From an uncultured Flavobacteriaceae bacterium (GTDB taxonomy: Bacteria > Bacteroidota > Bacteroidia > Flavobacteriales > Flavobacteriaceae), in the NCBI GenBank assembly GCA_905182575.1, contig CAJJCA010000006.1:1-64000 (forward strand): 64,000 bases of DNA. Reading direction: 5' to 3'. The position numbers and the translations under genes were made by a program. This document shows positions 8,704-17,304 of this stretch, in pieces. Under the pieces are notes generated by a model. The model searched no databases. It worked only from the letters and a program-made list of their open reading frames with translations, and was not told the DNA's origin. The first letter of the stretch is position 1. Every line of letters starts with the position of its first letter.

Positions 8704-9941
8704 ATGGGTTTAATAATGCACCGTAAATATTTTCTCGAAGTGCATTTCCATAATAATTACTATGAGGCAACATTTGCGTCATCCAAAGCCCTATTAATTG
8801 TTGCTCTGGATCAATGAAAAAGTGAGTTCTAAAATAGCCTCCCCAAGACAATTGCCTATTGTTTCCTGGTCCTTCCGCTTTGTCAGCATCTAAAATCACC
8901 TCAAACCCTAATCCAAAACCTTTTCCTGAACTTTGATACAAATCACCTACATGGTTTTGTGCCATTAAAGAAGACCGTTTCAGGTTTTAAAACCTGATGT
9001 TCTTTCCAAGTCCCTTTGTTTAAAAACATTTGACAAAAGTTTAAATAGTCCTTTGCTGTAGAATAAAGACCATGGGTTCCTCCGAATATTGTGTTTCCTG
9101 TTTTTGGAACTTGTATTTTACTGGTTTCCAATTTACCGTTTTCGTTAAACTCGTGTAAGGACATAACACGACCACTTTCCTTTTCCGGAATATTATATCC
9201 AGTATCCTTCATTTCAAGAGGATCAAAGATGTTTTCTTGAAGATAGTCTTGAATGTTTTGTTTAGAAACACGCTTTATAATGAGTGCCAAAAGATCACCG
9301 CCAGCACTATAATACCATTGCTTATCTGGCTGTCCAATCAATGGAACCGATAACAATGCTGCAACACGACTTTCTATGTTTTCATGTATTTTGTAATCCT
9401 CAGGTTGACCATAAAGCAATTGATAAAGTTGTGACTCCAACTTATTGTCTCCCAACCCATGAGAAAGTCCAGAGGTGTGGGTAAGTAAATGCCTTATTGT
9501 CAAGCTTTTTTCTAGGGGCATAGTAGAACCTTCCACACCTTGCTCAGGATCAATTGTAACCCTAAGGGTTTCAATTTCTGGTATAAACCTTGACACATCG
9601 TCTTCTAGGGAAAGCAATCCTTTTTCATGCAATTGCATGATGGCCGTACTGATGATTGGCTTGGTCATGGATTGAATGTAATAAATACTATTTTTTGCTA
9701 AATTTTTTTGTTTTGTAATATTGGCAAACCCTTGAGCTTCATGGAGTACGATTTTATTGTCTTTGGATATTAATACTTCTGCACCTGCTATTTTCCCTGC
9801 TTTTATTTCTTTTGAAATAAAATGTTTGAATTCAGCTATTTTTTTTGGGTCAAAGCTTTGTTGGTGTTTTGTCGCGGTTGGGTTACAAGCAATAAAACTC
9901 AAAATAGTTAAAAGAGAATAGACAAAACTATGAAATCGCAT
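8702..9941 (-). CDS. Serine hydrolase, class C beta-lactamase-like lipoprotein, frameshifted
   Basis: The two ORFs (9941-8943 and 8965-8702) make one protein of about 410 residues. The N-terminus MRFHSFVYSLLTILSFIACNP is a lipoprotein signal (lipobox FIAC). The catalytic SxxK is SMTK in YYIQSMTKPI near residue 92, and WYYSAGGDL near residue 210 is the YxS/N-like element. The late part reads GFGLGFEVILD and LSWGGYFRTHFFIDPEQQLIGLWMTQ, as in Beta-lactamase/EstB-type hydrolases. The frame change is near 8950-8965. The family includes esterases, peptidases and beta-lactamases, so the substrate is not predictable. It is likely membrane-anchored in the periplasm. Confidence 0.83.
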
Positions 9942-9978
9942 GAATTAGATAAATAATTAAAAACAGATTACCTAAAAT

Positions 9979-10004
9979 AAAAAAAGCCAGTTAAAAACTG
10001 GCTT
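9979..10004 (-). terminator. Hairpin terminator after ahcY
   Basis: AAGCCAGTT, loop AAA, AACTGGCTT form a perfect 9-bp stem flanked on the left by an A run, giving a U tract on the minus strand just past the ahcY stop at 10028. Confidence 0.75.
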
Positions 10005-10027
10005 ATAAAATCATTAAAATTTATTTT

Positions 10028-11351
10028 TTAGTACCTGTAATATTCTGGCTTGTAAGGCCCTTCGACGGTTACGCCAATGTACTCAGCCTGATCTGTTGAT
10101 AATGACTCTAATTCAACACCCAAATGATCTAAGGTGCAAAGCAGCTACTTTTTCATCAAGATGCTTAGGTAACATGTATACTTTATTTTCATACTTGTCA
10201 GTATGCAACCACAATTCAAGTTGTGCCAGTGTTTGGTTTGTAAACGAGTTACTCATCACAAAACTAGGGTGTCCCGTAGCACATCCTAAATTTACCAAAC
10301 GACCTTCAGCCAAAACGATTACTTCTTTTCCATCCTCAAGCGTGTATAGGTCTACTTGTGGCTTTATTTCAACCTTAGAGGCTCCATAGGTGTCGTTTAA
10401 CCAAGTCATGTCAATTTCATTGTCAAAATGTCCAATGTTAGCAACAATGGCTTTGTCTTTCATTGCCAAGAAATATTCTTTCTTGAGAATGTCTTTATTT
10501 CCGGTAGCAGTAACAACGATATCAGCATTTCCGATGACAGTGGCTAATTTTTTAACTTCAAAACCATCCATTGCAGCCTGAAGGGCACAGATTGGATCGA
10601 TTTCAGTAACGGTAACAATTGCGCCAGCTCCTTTAAAAGAAGCAGCAGTACCTTTTCCAACATCTCCATAACCAGCAACAACTACACGTTTACCAGCCAG
10701 CATTACATCAGTAGCTCTTCTGATTGCATCAACCGCACTTTCTTTACAACCATATTTGTTGTCAAATTTAGATTTAGTGACAGAATCATTAACGTTGATC
10801 GCAGGCATTGGAAGTGTTCCGTTTTTCATTCTTTCATAAAGACGGTGAACTCCAGTTGTTGTCTCTTCAGACAATCCTTTAATTTCATCAATTAATTCAG
10901 GAAAAGATCCAAAACCATATTGGTAAGATCTCCTCCATCATCTAAAATCATGTTCAAAGGCTCGCGATCTTCTCCGAAGAAAAGCGTTTGCTCAATACAC
11001 CATTCGAATTCTTCTTCATTCATTCCTTTCCATGCATAAACAGGAATTCCAGCCGCGGCAATTGCAGCAGCAGCATGATCTTGAGTAGAAAAAATATTAC
11101 AAGAACTCCAAGTAACATCGGCTCCCAAAGCAATTAGGGTTTCAATCAAAACAGCAGTTTGAATGGTCATGTGAAGACAACCTGCAATTCTGGCGCCTTT
11201 AAGGGGTTGCGAAGGGCCATATTCATGCCTTAAAGCCATTAAACCTGGCATTTCGGCTTCTGCCAATTGAATTTCTTTTCTCCCCCAGTCAGCCAAAGCG
11301 AATGTCTTTTACTTTGTAAGGCTGGTATGCAGCTGCAGTTTTTGTTTCCAT
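10028..11351 (-). CDS. ahcY: Adenosylhomocysteinase, frameshifted three times
   Basis: The full gene begins at the ATG 11351 ([17 protein letters not shown]) and ends KPEYYRY, the usual AhcY C-terminus, at 10028, giving about 440 residues. In between are [54 protein letters not shown], the NAD site [21 protein letters not shown], and [10 protein letters not shown]. The track shows only 11296-10892 and 10874-10113. Removing one base near 11301 (giving DIALADW) and near 10135 (giving [13 protein letters not shown]), and adding one near 10900, restores the whole frame. AhcY cleaves S-adenosylhomocysteine and is a near-essential step of the methyl cycle, so sequence error is more likely than loss. 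Confidence 0.92.
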
Positions 11352-11408
11352 AGTTGTATCTTTGAACGATTTAGGATGCAAAAATACGTACTTTAAAATT
11401 AAATTCAA

Positions 11409-12038
11409 ATGCCTTTAAGGGATCATATTTTTTTGGAAGGAAACATTCAAGTTTTTACCTGGCAGATTGAGGAATCTTTGGAAGACTTAAAGTCCAATAT
11501 GCTGCTTTCGACTGTAGATCAGAAAAGGCTGAATATGAGAAAAAGTGTGCACCACCAAAAAGGATTTTTAGCGACTCGAAAATTGATTTTGCATGCTGGA
11601 ATTGATTCAGCTACAGTAAAATATAATCCAAACGGAGCTCCTTTTTTAGACTCTGGTAAGCACCTCTCCATAACCCATTCTAAAACTCAAGCCGGCATTG
11701 CCGTTGGAGATCATTCTTTGGGATTTGACATTGAGGAGTATCATCTTAAAATCCAAAATATAGCACCAAAATTCTTACACAAAGATGAGTATTATGCCAT
11801 TGAATCCCTCAATCCTATTGAAACATTAACCAGAATTTGGACAGCTAAAGAAGCCCTATATAAAGCATTAAATATTCCTGGGATTTCATTCTCAAAACAA
11901 TTATTGATAACTCCTTTTCAAGCAGATCAAACTAAAGGTAATGCTGAAGTTAGGATGGGGGGCGAACTTCGTAAATTTTCTCTTGATTTTATTTTGAACA
12001 AAGATCATTGCGCAACTTTGGCAGTGGAAAACAAATAA
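11409..12038 (+). CDS. 4'-phosphopantetheinyl transferase, Sfp/AcpT superfamily
   Basis: This 209-residue protein has YNPNGAPFL and LSITHSKTQAGIAVGDHSLGFDIEEY, where the Asp and Glu of FDIE bind Mg2+ and CoA. It also has RIWTAKEALYKAL, the second signature (WxxKEA). These define the Sfp-type PPTase fold. It would transfer phosphopantetheine from CoA to an acyl or peptidyl carrier protein. It is divergent from ahcY, with 57 bases between starts, a pairing I recall as common in flavobacteria. The carrier-protein target is not in the window. Confidence 0.9.
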   Translation: MPLRDHIFLEGNIQVFTWQIEESLEDLKSNMLLSTVDQKRLNMRKSVHHQKGFLATRKLILHAGIDSATVKYNPNGAPFLDSGKHLSITHSKTQAGIAVGDHSLGFDIEEYHLKIQNIAPKFLHKDEYYAIESLNPIETLTRIWTAKEALYKALNIPGISFSKQLLITPFQADQTKGNAEVRMGGELRKFSLDFILNKDHCATLAVENK

Positions 12039-12074
12039 AAACAAGCTTATTATTTGGCATTTGTTTTTAATAAA

Positions 12075-12125
12075 TTAAAACCGATAACTAACAGTAAATC
12101 TTAAAACCGCTTTTCCAACAGGATC
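12075..12125 (-). pseudogene. 3' remnant of an outer-membrane beta-barrel gene
   Basis: On the minus strand a short open stretch reads DPVGKAVLRFTVSYRF and then TAA. A terminal beta strand ending in aromatic-Arg-Phe is the classic outer-membrane protein C-terminus. The frame is closed by a TAA immediately upstream, so only 16 codons remain. It is not in the ORF track and may be chance, but the alternating hydrophobic pattern and terminal Phe are suggestive. Confidence 0.4.
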
Positions 12126-12187
12126 TTATATCTGGGAAGTTTTTATTTATTAAATGTAAAAAATTTAATTTAATATTCGATTTCTCG

Positions 12188-12195
12188 TACCTTTG
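12188..12195 (+). promoter_or_regulatory. TAnnTTTG -7 promoter element
   Basis: TACCTTTG at 12188-12195 matches the Bacteroidota -7 consensus and lies 6 bases before an ATG at 12202. No clear TTG is seen at -33. It seems to be the promoter of a gene whose body has been lost. Confidence 0.5.
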
Positions 12196-12201
12196 TTCGT
12201 A

Positions 12202-12258
12202 ATGGATAAACAAACAAAATATGATCAGACTTATTTAAAAGGATTAGAAACAACATAA
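12202..12258 (+). pseudogene. 5' remnant, possibly of a dCMP deaminase gene
   Basis: The ATG at 12202, after a good -7 box, opens MDKQTKYDQTYLKGLETT and then hits TAA. The KYDxxYLK pattern resembles the start of Bacteroidota deoxycytidylate deaminases (KYDKAYLRMA...). After about 13 residues the similarity stops where the reverse-strand methyltransferase frame begins. The family call rests on memory of a short motif and is weak. Confidence 0.3.
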
Positions 12259-13043
12259 CCTACTGAAGATGGAATGCCTGTGATTTGAATAAACACAAAA
12301 TGATTCTGACTTTTATTTTCTAAAAATGATTTCATAATACCATAAGTCTTATTAAAAAAAAATTCTAATATTGAACATAAAAAACTATATGATGAAAAGG
12401 TTGGAACTAAGCGAAATATTTTAGGATGAAATTTAGATATTACTTTAGATTTTACGTTAAGTAATGATGATATTTCTTTAATATTTTTATGATCTTTCAA
12501 TTTAAATCTAAATGATAAATTATTAAAGGTGCTTCAATATTTAAATTTTTAAAAATAGCTGAAACAATGTTTTTTTGAAATTCTAAATTCTCTGTTCTAG
12601 TGAAAGGGTAGAACTCAATTGCATAACAAGCATCAAATTTCTTGTTTAATAAAAAGTTTTTGTCTATAACTTTTGAAATATAATTTGTTTTTGAATTATT
12701 ATTATATTTTTTTGCATAGTTGATTCCATCTTTTGAGATATCAATTCCTGTTATTTCACAATTATAAATCTCTGACAATGCAATTGTTTCGAAACCCAAC
12801 CCACATCCTAGATTTAATATCTTTTTGGCCAAACGACTTAATGGCATCTATATCATCAATTGATTTAATCTTTTCTTTGGGAATAATATCATTATGGTTG
12901 GTAATATTACTTTTTTCTATATCGCCTTCTTTTAGCATTAATTTATAGCTGCCAAAATCATTTAAATTATTAGGTATAACTTCATTTAATCTATACTTTT
13001 CTTCCTGTTTTTTTAATTCTTCTGGGCGAAACCATTCTTCCAT
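12231..13043 (-). CDS. SAM-dependent methyltransferase, class I, frameshifted
   Basis: Three overlapping minus-strand ORFs (13043-12762, 12847-12497 and 12500-12231) make one protein of about 270 residues. The N-terminal part (MEEWFRPEELKKQEEKYRLNEV) is followed by the SAM-binding motif I ILNLGCGLGFETIALSE, then EITGIDISKDGINYAKKYN as motif II. The C-terminal part is not recognisable. The coding sequence is visibly more AT-rich than its neighbours and ends inside the dCMP-deaminase-like remnant, which suggests an acquired or rearranged segment. Two frame changes, near 12770-12840 and 12497, are needed. The substrate cannot be predicted. Confidence 0.65.
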
Positions 13044-13314
13044 TTTTTAATAGTATTGTTTTTAATATTAGTTCAATGTACTTAAAATATAAATAGCTTT
13101 TAATAATGGGATGTCAGTTTCAGCAAGATCATAATCCTTAATTAAGGAAGTGTCTATCTAATTGTACTTATTTCAAAGCTAAAATCAGACATATCAGTTG
13201 TTTCTTCGATCGAGTCTAGGTGGGACTACCAGCAAATAATGGCGTTGAGCCTTAGCAATGAAGACATTAAGGAAAAGCAGGATAAATGATAATCTTCTCA
13301 TTTTACATGAGAAT
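13044..13314. other. Intergenic stretch with one unexplained coding-like fragment
   Basis: There is no track ORF here. From 13146 to about 13288 the plus strand is open for 46 codons, ending IESRWDYQQIMALSLSNEDIKEKQDK and TGA TAA. The stretch from 13205 is less AT-rich than the surrounding DNA and looks like the end of a protein, but I do not recognise the family. The rest is AT-rich, without a clear promoter or hairpin. Confidence 0.35.
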
Positions 13315-13764
13315 TTAATTAGAAATAAACAATTGATTGTTTGAACTTCTTACGCTATAAAACAACATGGGGTGGGGGTTTTTCGTTTTTCCATCAGAAT
13401 TTAATAGCTGACCCGTGGCAAGACTGTATTGATAATCTTCACAACTACATTCTGCTAGTACGCCAAAGATTTCCAGTTTAGAACAATCTTTAAGCGCATG
13501 ATTTGGACAAGAGGCATCCCAAGCCAGATAATCATTACCATTAAGATTAAACACTAAAACACCATTTACACCCCCCTGATTCAACCGCATGCTTCCGCCA
13601 GCAAAACGCAAGAGGTCATAGGAGGGTAGATTCAAATTAATCTGTAAATTGAATTTAACGTTTGTCAAATAAGGGTTTCTTTCCATTTTTTCTGAACTAC
13701 AAGAATTCAGTAGAAAAAGAATCAATGATATTTTAAGAATGAATGTTTTACAAAAAGCCGTCAA
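13315..13764 (-). CDS. Rieske-fold (2Fe-2S)-like lipoprotein with altered ligand set
   Basis: This 149-residue protein begins with a lipoprotein signal (LILFLLNSCSSE). The body carries DASCPNHALKDC and later AECSCEDYQYSLATGQLL. These sit where a Rieske protein has CxH and CxxH. The first box is CPNH and the second SCEDYQY lacks the His, so canonical 2Fe-2S binding is doubtful. Similar degenerate Rieske-like lipoproteins are common in flavobacteria. It is divergent from greA. It is probably periplasmic; its function is unknown. Confidence 0.7.
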   Translation of the reverse strand: MTAFCKTFILKISLILFLLNSCSSEKMERNPYLTNVKFNLQINLNLPSYDLLRFAGGSMRLNQGGVNGVLVFNLNGNDYLAWDASCPNHALKDCSKLEIFGVLAECSCEDYQYSLATGQLLNSDGKTKNPHPMLFYSVRSSNNQLFISN

Positions 13765-13769
13765 ATGTC

Positions 13770-13777
13770 TATATTTG
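13770..13777 (+). promoter_or_regulatory. -7 promoter element of greA
   Basis: TATATTTG at 13770-13777 is an exact TAnnTTTG match, 54 bases before the greA start codon and just outside the divergent Rieske-like gene. A -33 TTG is not obvious. Confidence 0.5.
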
Positions 13778-13831
13778 GTAAAACACCCTTAAATACGAAG
13801 GGTATTTTCTTTTTAAAGAAACGCAAAAAAA

Positions 13832-14308
13832 GTGAGTAAAGTATCTTATTACACAGAAGAAGGTTTAAAAAAGCTTCGTGAGGACCTTAATTTCCTAAAG
13901 GACATTGAGCGACCAAAAGCATCCCAAGCAATTGCCGAGGCAAGAGATAAGGGAGACCTTAGCGAAAATGCAGAATATGACGCAGCCAAAGAAGCACAAG
14001 GCTTACTTGAGCTTCATATCTCTAAAATGGAAGAGACTTTGTCCAATGCAAGGTTAATAGACGAATCTCAACTGGATACTTCTAAAGTTTTGGTTCATTC
14101 CAATGTGGAAGTTAAAAACAAAAGCAACGGAGCGCTAATGAAATACAAGTTGGTTGCACAAAGCGAGGCAGACATAAAAATAGGTAAGATTTCGGTGGAT
14201 TCCCCTATCGGCAAGGGTCTTTTAGGTAAAAAGACTGGAGAAATCGCTGAGATTTCCGTCCCCAATGGCATCATAGAATTGGAAATTATTTCAATAAGCA
14301 GAGATTAA
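13832..14308 (+). CDS. greA: Transcription elongation factor GreA
   Basis: This 158-residue protein reads VSYYTEEGLKKLREDLNFLK, then EARDKGDLSENAEYDAAKEAQ, which contains the acidic tip DLSENAEYDAAKE of the coiled-coil that enters the RNA polymerase secondary channel. The C-terminal FKBP-like domain has SPIGKGLLGKKTGE. GreA stimulates cleavage of backtracked transcripts. The start is GTG in an A-rich context; no ATG is available nearby. The gene is followed after two bases by the HIT gene, so they probably form an operon. Confidence 0.94.
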   Translation: MSKVSYYTEEGLKKLREDLNFLKDIERPKASQAIAEARDKGDLSENAEYDAAKEAQGLLELHISKMEETLSNARLIDESQLDTSKVLVHSNVEVKNKSNGALMKYKLVAQSEADIKIGKISVDSPIGKGLLGKKTGEIAEISVPNGIIELEIISISRD

Positions 14309-14310
14309 TT

Positions 14311-14700
14311 ATGTCAGGTATTTTTTCTAAGATAATTGCAGGCGAAATTCCTTCTCATAAAGTTTATGAGGACGAAAATCACTATGCTTTTCTTGATGTC
14401 AATCCAAATGCATTAGGACACACCTTGTGTGTTCCCAAAAAAGAGGTGGATAAAATATTTGATTTGTCAGAAGAAGACTACAACCAATTAATGAATTTTT
14501 CAAGAAAAGTTGCTCTATCGCTTCGAAAAGCAATTCCATGCAAGCGAATTGGCATGAGCGTTATTGGACTTGAAGTTCCCCATGCGCATGTTCATTTAAT
14601 TCCACTTCAAAACATGGCAGAAGCTACTTTTCAAAAAAAGGTAAAGCCAACACCTGAGAAATTTGAAAAAATTGCAAAAAAAATTCAAAGTTGCTTTTAA
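14311..14700 (+). CDS. HIT family nucleotide-binding protein
   Basis: This 129-residue protein starts with the typical IFSKIIAGEIPSHKVYEDENHYAFLDVNP. It ends with the histidine triad HAHVHLIPL near residues 91-99, the nucleotide-binding and catalytic loop of HIT hydrolases. Family members cleave AMP-linked phosphoramidates or dinucleotides; the exact substrate is unknown. It is coupled to greA and overlaps the end of the convergent histidine kinase gene by four bases. Confidence 0.92.
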   Translation: MSGIFSKIIAGEIPSHKVYEDENHYAFLDVNPNALGHTLCVPKKEVDKIFDLSEEDYNQLMNFSRKVALSLRKAIPCKRIGMSVIGLEVPHAHVHLIPLQNMAEATFQKKVKPTPEKFEKIAKKIQSCF

Positions 14701-15851
14701 GCAGTTTTCTTAAGGATTATTTCAAAAGTAGTTCCCTTTCCAACCCTAGAATTCTTTACACCTATTTTACCCTTGTGGTAGTCTGTAATGATTCTTTTGG
14801 CTAATGAAAGCCCCAAGCCCCAGCCTCTTTTTTTAGAAGTAAAACCTGGCGTAAAAATCTTTTTGTAAAATTCCTTTTTAATGCCCGATCCTGTATCACT
14901 AATCTCTAGCGCGACTTCATCTTCCTTTTCCAATATTTTAAGGGTTATTTCTCCCTTGCCCTTCATGGCATCGATTCCATTTTTAATTAAGTTTTCGAGT
15001 GTCCAACTGAACAATTGAGGGTTTAAGGGAATGTATATTTCCTCTTTAGGGAAGTCGACTTTAAACGCAACCAAATCTGAAGTTCTTTTCTCAAGATACT
15101 GAATGGTTTTACTGGCAGTGTCAATCAGCGCAACAGATTCTAATTCTGGTAGCGAGCCTACTTTCGAAAACCGCTCGGTGATTGTCTGTAAACGCTCTAC
15201 ATCTTTTTCCATCTCCAACAAAGGACCAAGATCTCTTTCCTGCTCCTTCATCAATGTTATCCAGCCAATCATTGAAGAGAGCGGTGTTCCAATTTGGTGT
15301 GCAGTTTCCTTTGCCATCCCCGCCCATAATCTGTTTTGATCTGATATTTTGGAGGTTTTAAAAACAAAATAAAGCACTGCACCGAATAGAAATATAATTA
15401 ACAACAGTGCCAGAGGATAGTATTGTAACTTTTTTAATAAGATCGAATCCCCATAATATAGTTTTTGGTTGATGTCCAAAATACTGTCCTGGTATCTGAT
15501 GAAAATTGGATTATTTTCTTTCTTAATATTTTTTAAAAGCTTAAAAATTTTAAGAGAATCTTCAGTTTCAGGCTCCCAATCTAAATTTTTATGTCCAATG
15601 ATTTCCCCAGAACCATCCACCAAAACCATAGGATTATTCCAAGTTTGTTGCAGTACTTTAAAAGTAAGGTTGCTTAAAACACTATTTTCGATGAATTCCT
15701 GTTGGGCCATTGCCCATAATTCCATCTTAGCACGTTCTTCTTTCTTGAGAATTTGAAAAAGAACATTGGTGTTCCACATGATGAGTGCAACGATAGCGAA
15801 GGCTCCTAAAAGCCAACTGTTTTTAAATCTATGTTTAATTTTGTCGAACAA
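14697..15851 (-). CDS. Membrane sensor histidine kinase
   Basis: This 384-residue protein has a transmembrane segment near residues 13-32 and another near 145-165, which flank a sensor region of about 110 residues. The H-box is AKETAHQIGTPLSSMIGW, with the phospho-accepting His. This HQIGTPLS form is common in Bacteroidota. The ATPase domain has the N-box NLIKNGIDAM, DTGSGI, and GWGLGLSLAKRI. The start is TTG at 15851 (MFDKIKHRF). No response regulator gene lies beside it, so it is an orphan here, and the signal is unknown. It is convergent to the HIT gene. Confidence 0.88.
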   Translation of the reverse strand: MFDKIKHRFKNSWLLGAFAIVALIMWNTNVLFQILKKEERAKMELWAMAQQEFIENSVLSNLTFKVLQQTWNNPMVLVDGSGEIIGHKNLDWEPETEDSLKIFKLLKNIKKENNPIFIRYQDSILDINQKLYYGDSILLKKLQYYPLALLLIIFLFGAVLYFVFKTSKISDQNRLWAGMAKETAHQIGTPLSSMIGWITLMKEQERDLGPLLEMEKDVERLQTITERFSKVGSLPELESVALIDTASKTIQYLEKRTSDLVAFKVDFPKEEIYIPLNPQLFSWTLENLIKNGIDAMKGKGEITLKILEKEDEVALEISDTGSGIKKEFYKKIFTPGFTSKKRGWGLGLSLAKRIITDYHKGKIGVKNSRVGKGTTFEIILKKTA

Positions 15852-15963
15852 ACTATAAAGACTCTGTTCACGAAGATACTCTAAATAAAAGAAAAGTGTT
15901 AACTAGCTATAATTGCCAAAAAACTTTTTATATTTTTGTTTTAACCGTATAAATAACTAAAAA

Positions 15964-16338
15964 ATGGAATTAGCAGGAAAAGTAAAGTGGTTAGATGAAA
16001 CCAAAGAATATGGAAGCAATGGTTTTCGAAAAAGAGAAGTAGTTGTTACAACGGAAGAACAATATCCTCAACATATTTTGGTTGAATTTGTTCAAGACAA
16101 GTGTGACTTATTAAACGCTTTTCAAGTTGGGCAAAATGTTAAGATAGGTATTAACTTAAGAGGTCGCGAATGGGTCAATCCTCAGGGAGAGACGAAGTAT
16201 TTCAATGCCATCCAAGGATGGAAGATTGAAGCAGGAACGGCAGCCGCTAATTCCGAAATGCCTCCAATTCCACCACCAGCAGCATTTGAGCCTGCAAAAG
16301 ATGCTGAAAATGAGATTGAAGACGATCTCCCTTTCTAA
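15964..16338 (+). CDS. DUF3127 OB-fold-like protein with SSB-like acidic tail
   Basis: This 124-residue protein reads MELAGKVKWLDETKEYGSNGFRKREVVVTTEEQYPQHILVEFVQDKC. It matches the DUF3127 family of Bacteroidota, thought to have an OB-fold like single-strand DNA-binding protein. Residues 95-119 are a Pro/Ala/acidic linker, and the last six are EDDLPF, closely resembling the SSB C-terminal tip (DDDIPF) that binds repair and replication partners. The gene stands alone, divergent from the kinase. It may bind single-stranded nucleic acid; this is inference from the fold and tail. Confidence 0.85.
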   Translation: MELAGKVKWLDETKEYGSNGFRKREVVVTTEEQYPQHILVEFVQDKCDLLNAFQVGQNVKIGINLRGREWVNPQGETKYFNAIQGWKIEAGTAAANSEMPPIPPPAAFEPAKDAENEIEDDLPF

Positions 16339-16416
16339 TTACAGAAGTTCTTTGTGACGAAAGTAAGTTACCAAATGGTCGTTGACCATTCCTGAAGCTA
16401 AGTTACTTTTGTCCAA

Positions 16417-16448
16417 AAAAAAAGCATTCCACTGGGAATGCTTTTTTT
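16417..16448. terminator. Bidirectional hairpin terminator between DUF3127 gene and tsf
   Basis: AAAAGCATTCC, loop ACTG, GGAATGCTTTTTTT form a strong stem with A runs on the left and T runs on the right. It can end transcripts from both convergent genes. Confidence 0.85.
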
Positions 16449-16464
16449 ATCTGATTAAAATAAA

Positions 16465-17280
16465 TTAACCCAATGCAACACGCTCAAAAGCGGTAACAAC
16501 CAAATCAGCATCTGCTGACTTAACGTATTGTGCAACTGATAGGGTATTGTCTTTTATAAAAACTTGATTTACAAGGGTATTGTCTTTAAAGAAACGTTTG
16601 ATTTTTCCTTTAGCAATATTGTCCAACATTGCTTCAGGTTTTCCTTCTTGACGCAACTGATCTTTTGCAATATTAATTTCTTTTTCAATTAAACTAGAAT
16701 CAACCGCATCTTCATTAAGAGCGATAGGATTCATTGCAGCAGCTTGCATTGCAACATTTTTAGAAATTGGAAATCCATCAATAACGTAAAGCGGTTCTAA
16801 AGTGGCAATTTTGTTACCTGAATGAATGTATGAACCTACAAAAGGAGCCGTTAATTTTCTAAATCCTCCGATTTCTATTTTTTCACCAATCACACCAGTT
16901 TGTTGTGTCAGTTTTTCTTCAACGGTCATTCCATCAAAGCTACTAGAAAGAAAATCCTCTTTAGTATCAAAATCAATTGCATGATTAGCCAGGGAGTGGG
17001 CCAATTCTAAATAAGAATCATTTTTTGCAACAAAATCGGTCTCACAGTTGATAGAAATTGCGATGCCAGCAGTTTTATCGGCATTGACAACTGCAAGTGC
17101 AGCGCCTTCCGTAGAATCTCGATCTGCTCTATTTGCTGCTACCTTTTGTCCTCTTTTTCTTAGAACTTCTACTGCTTTTTCAAAATCACCTTCGGATTCA
17201 ACCAATGCTTTTTTACAATCCATCATTCCAGCTCCAGTGGATTGACGCAGTTTATTAACTTCTGATGCTGTAATTTTCAC
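16465..17280 (-). CDS. tsf: Elongation factor Ts
   Basis: This 271-residue protein begins MKITASEVNKLRQSTGAGMMDCKKALVESEGDFEKAVEVLRKRG, the EF-Ts signature with its UBA-like N-terminal domain. The middle has INCETDFVAKND, the TDFV motif that contacts EF-Tu. It catalyses GDP/GTP exchange on EF-Tu. A segment near residues 160-172 (LEPLYVIDGFPISK) is unlike the usual TGLS-type loop and may hold a compensated indel. It lies 24 bases after rpsB, the standard rpsB-tsf pair. Confidence 0.94.
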   Translation of the reverse strand: MKITASEVNKLRQSTGAGMMDCKKALVESEGDFEKAVEVLRKRGQKVAANRADRDSTEGAALAVVNADKTAGIAISINCETDFVAKNDSYLELAHSLANHAIDFDTKEDFLSSSFDGMTVEEKLTQQTGVIGEKIEIGGFRKLTAPFVGSYIHSGNKIATLEPLYVIDGFPISKNVAMQAAAMNPIALNEDAVDSSLIEKEINIAKDQLRQEGKPEAMLDNIAKGKIKRFFKDNTLVNQVFIKDNTLSVAQYVKSADADLVVTAFERVALG

Positions 17281-17304
17281 GAGAAATATATTTATAGTTA
17301 TTTA

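Noticed and set aside
12733-12948. Plus-strand ORF inside the methyltransferase
   Set aside because: It is antisense to the SAM-binding motif frame and has no recognisable domain or promoter.
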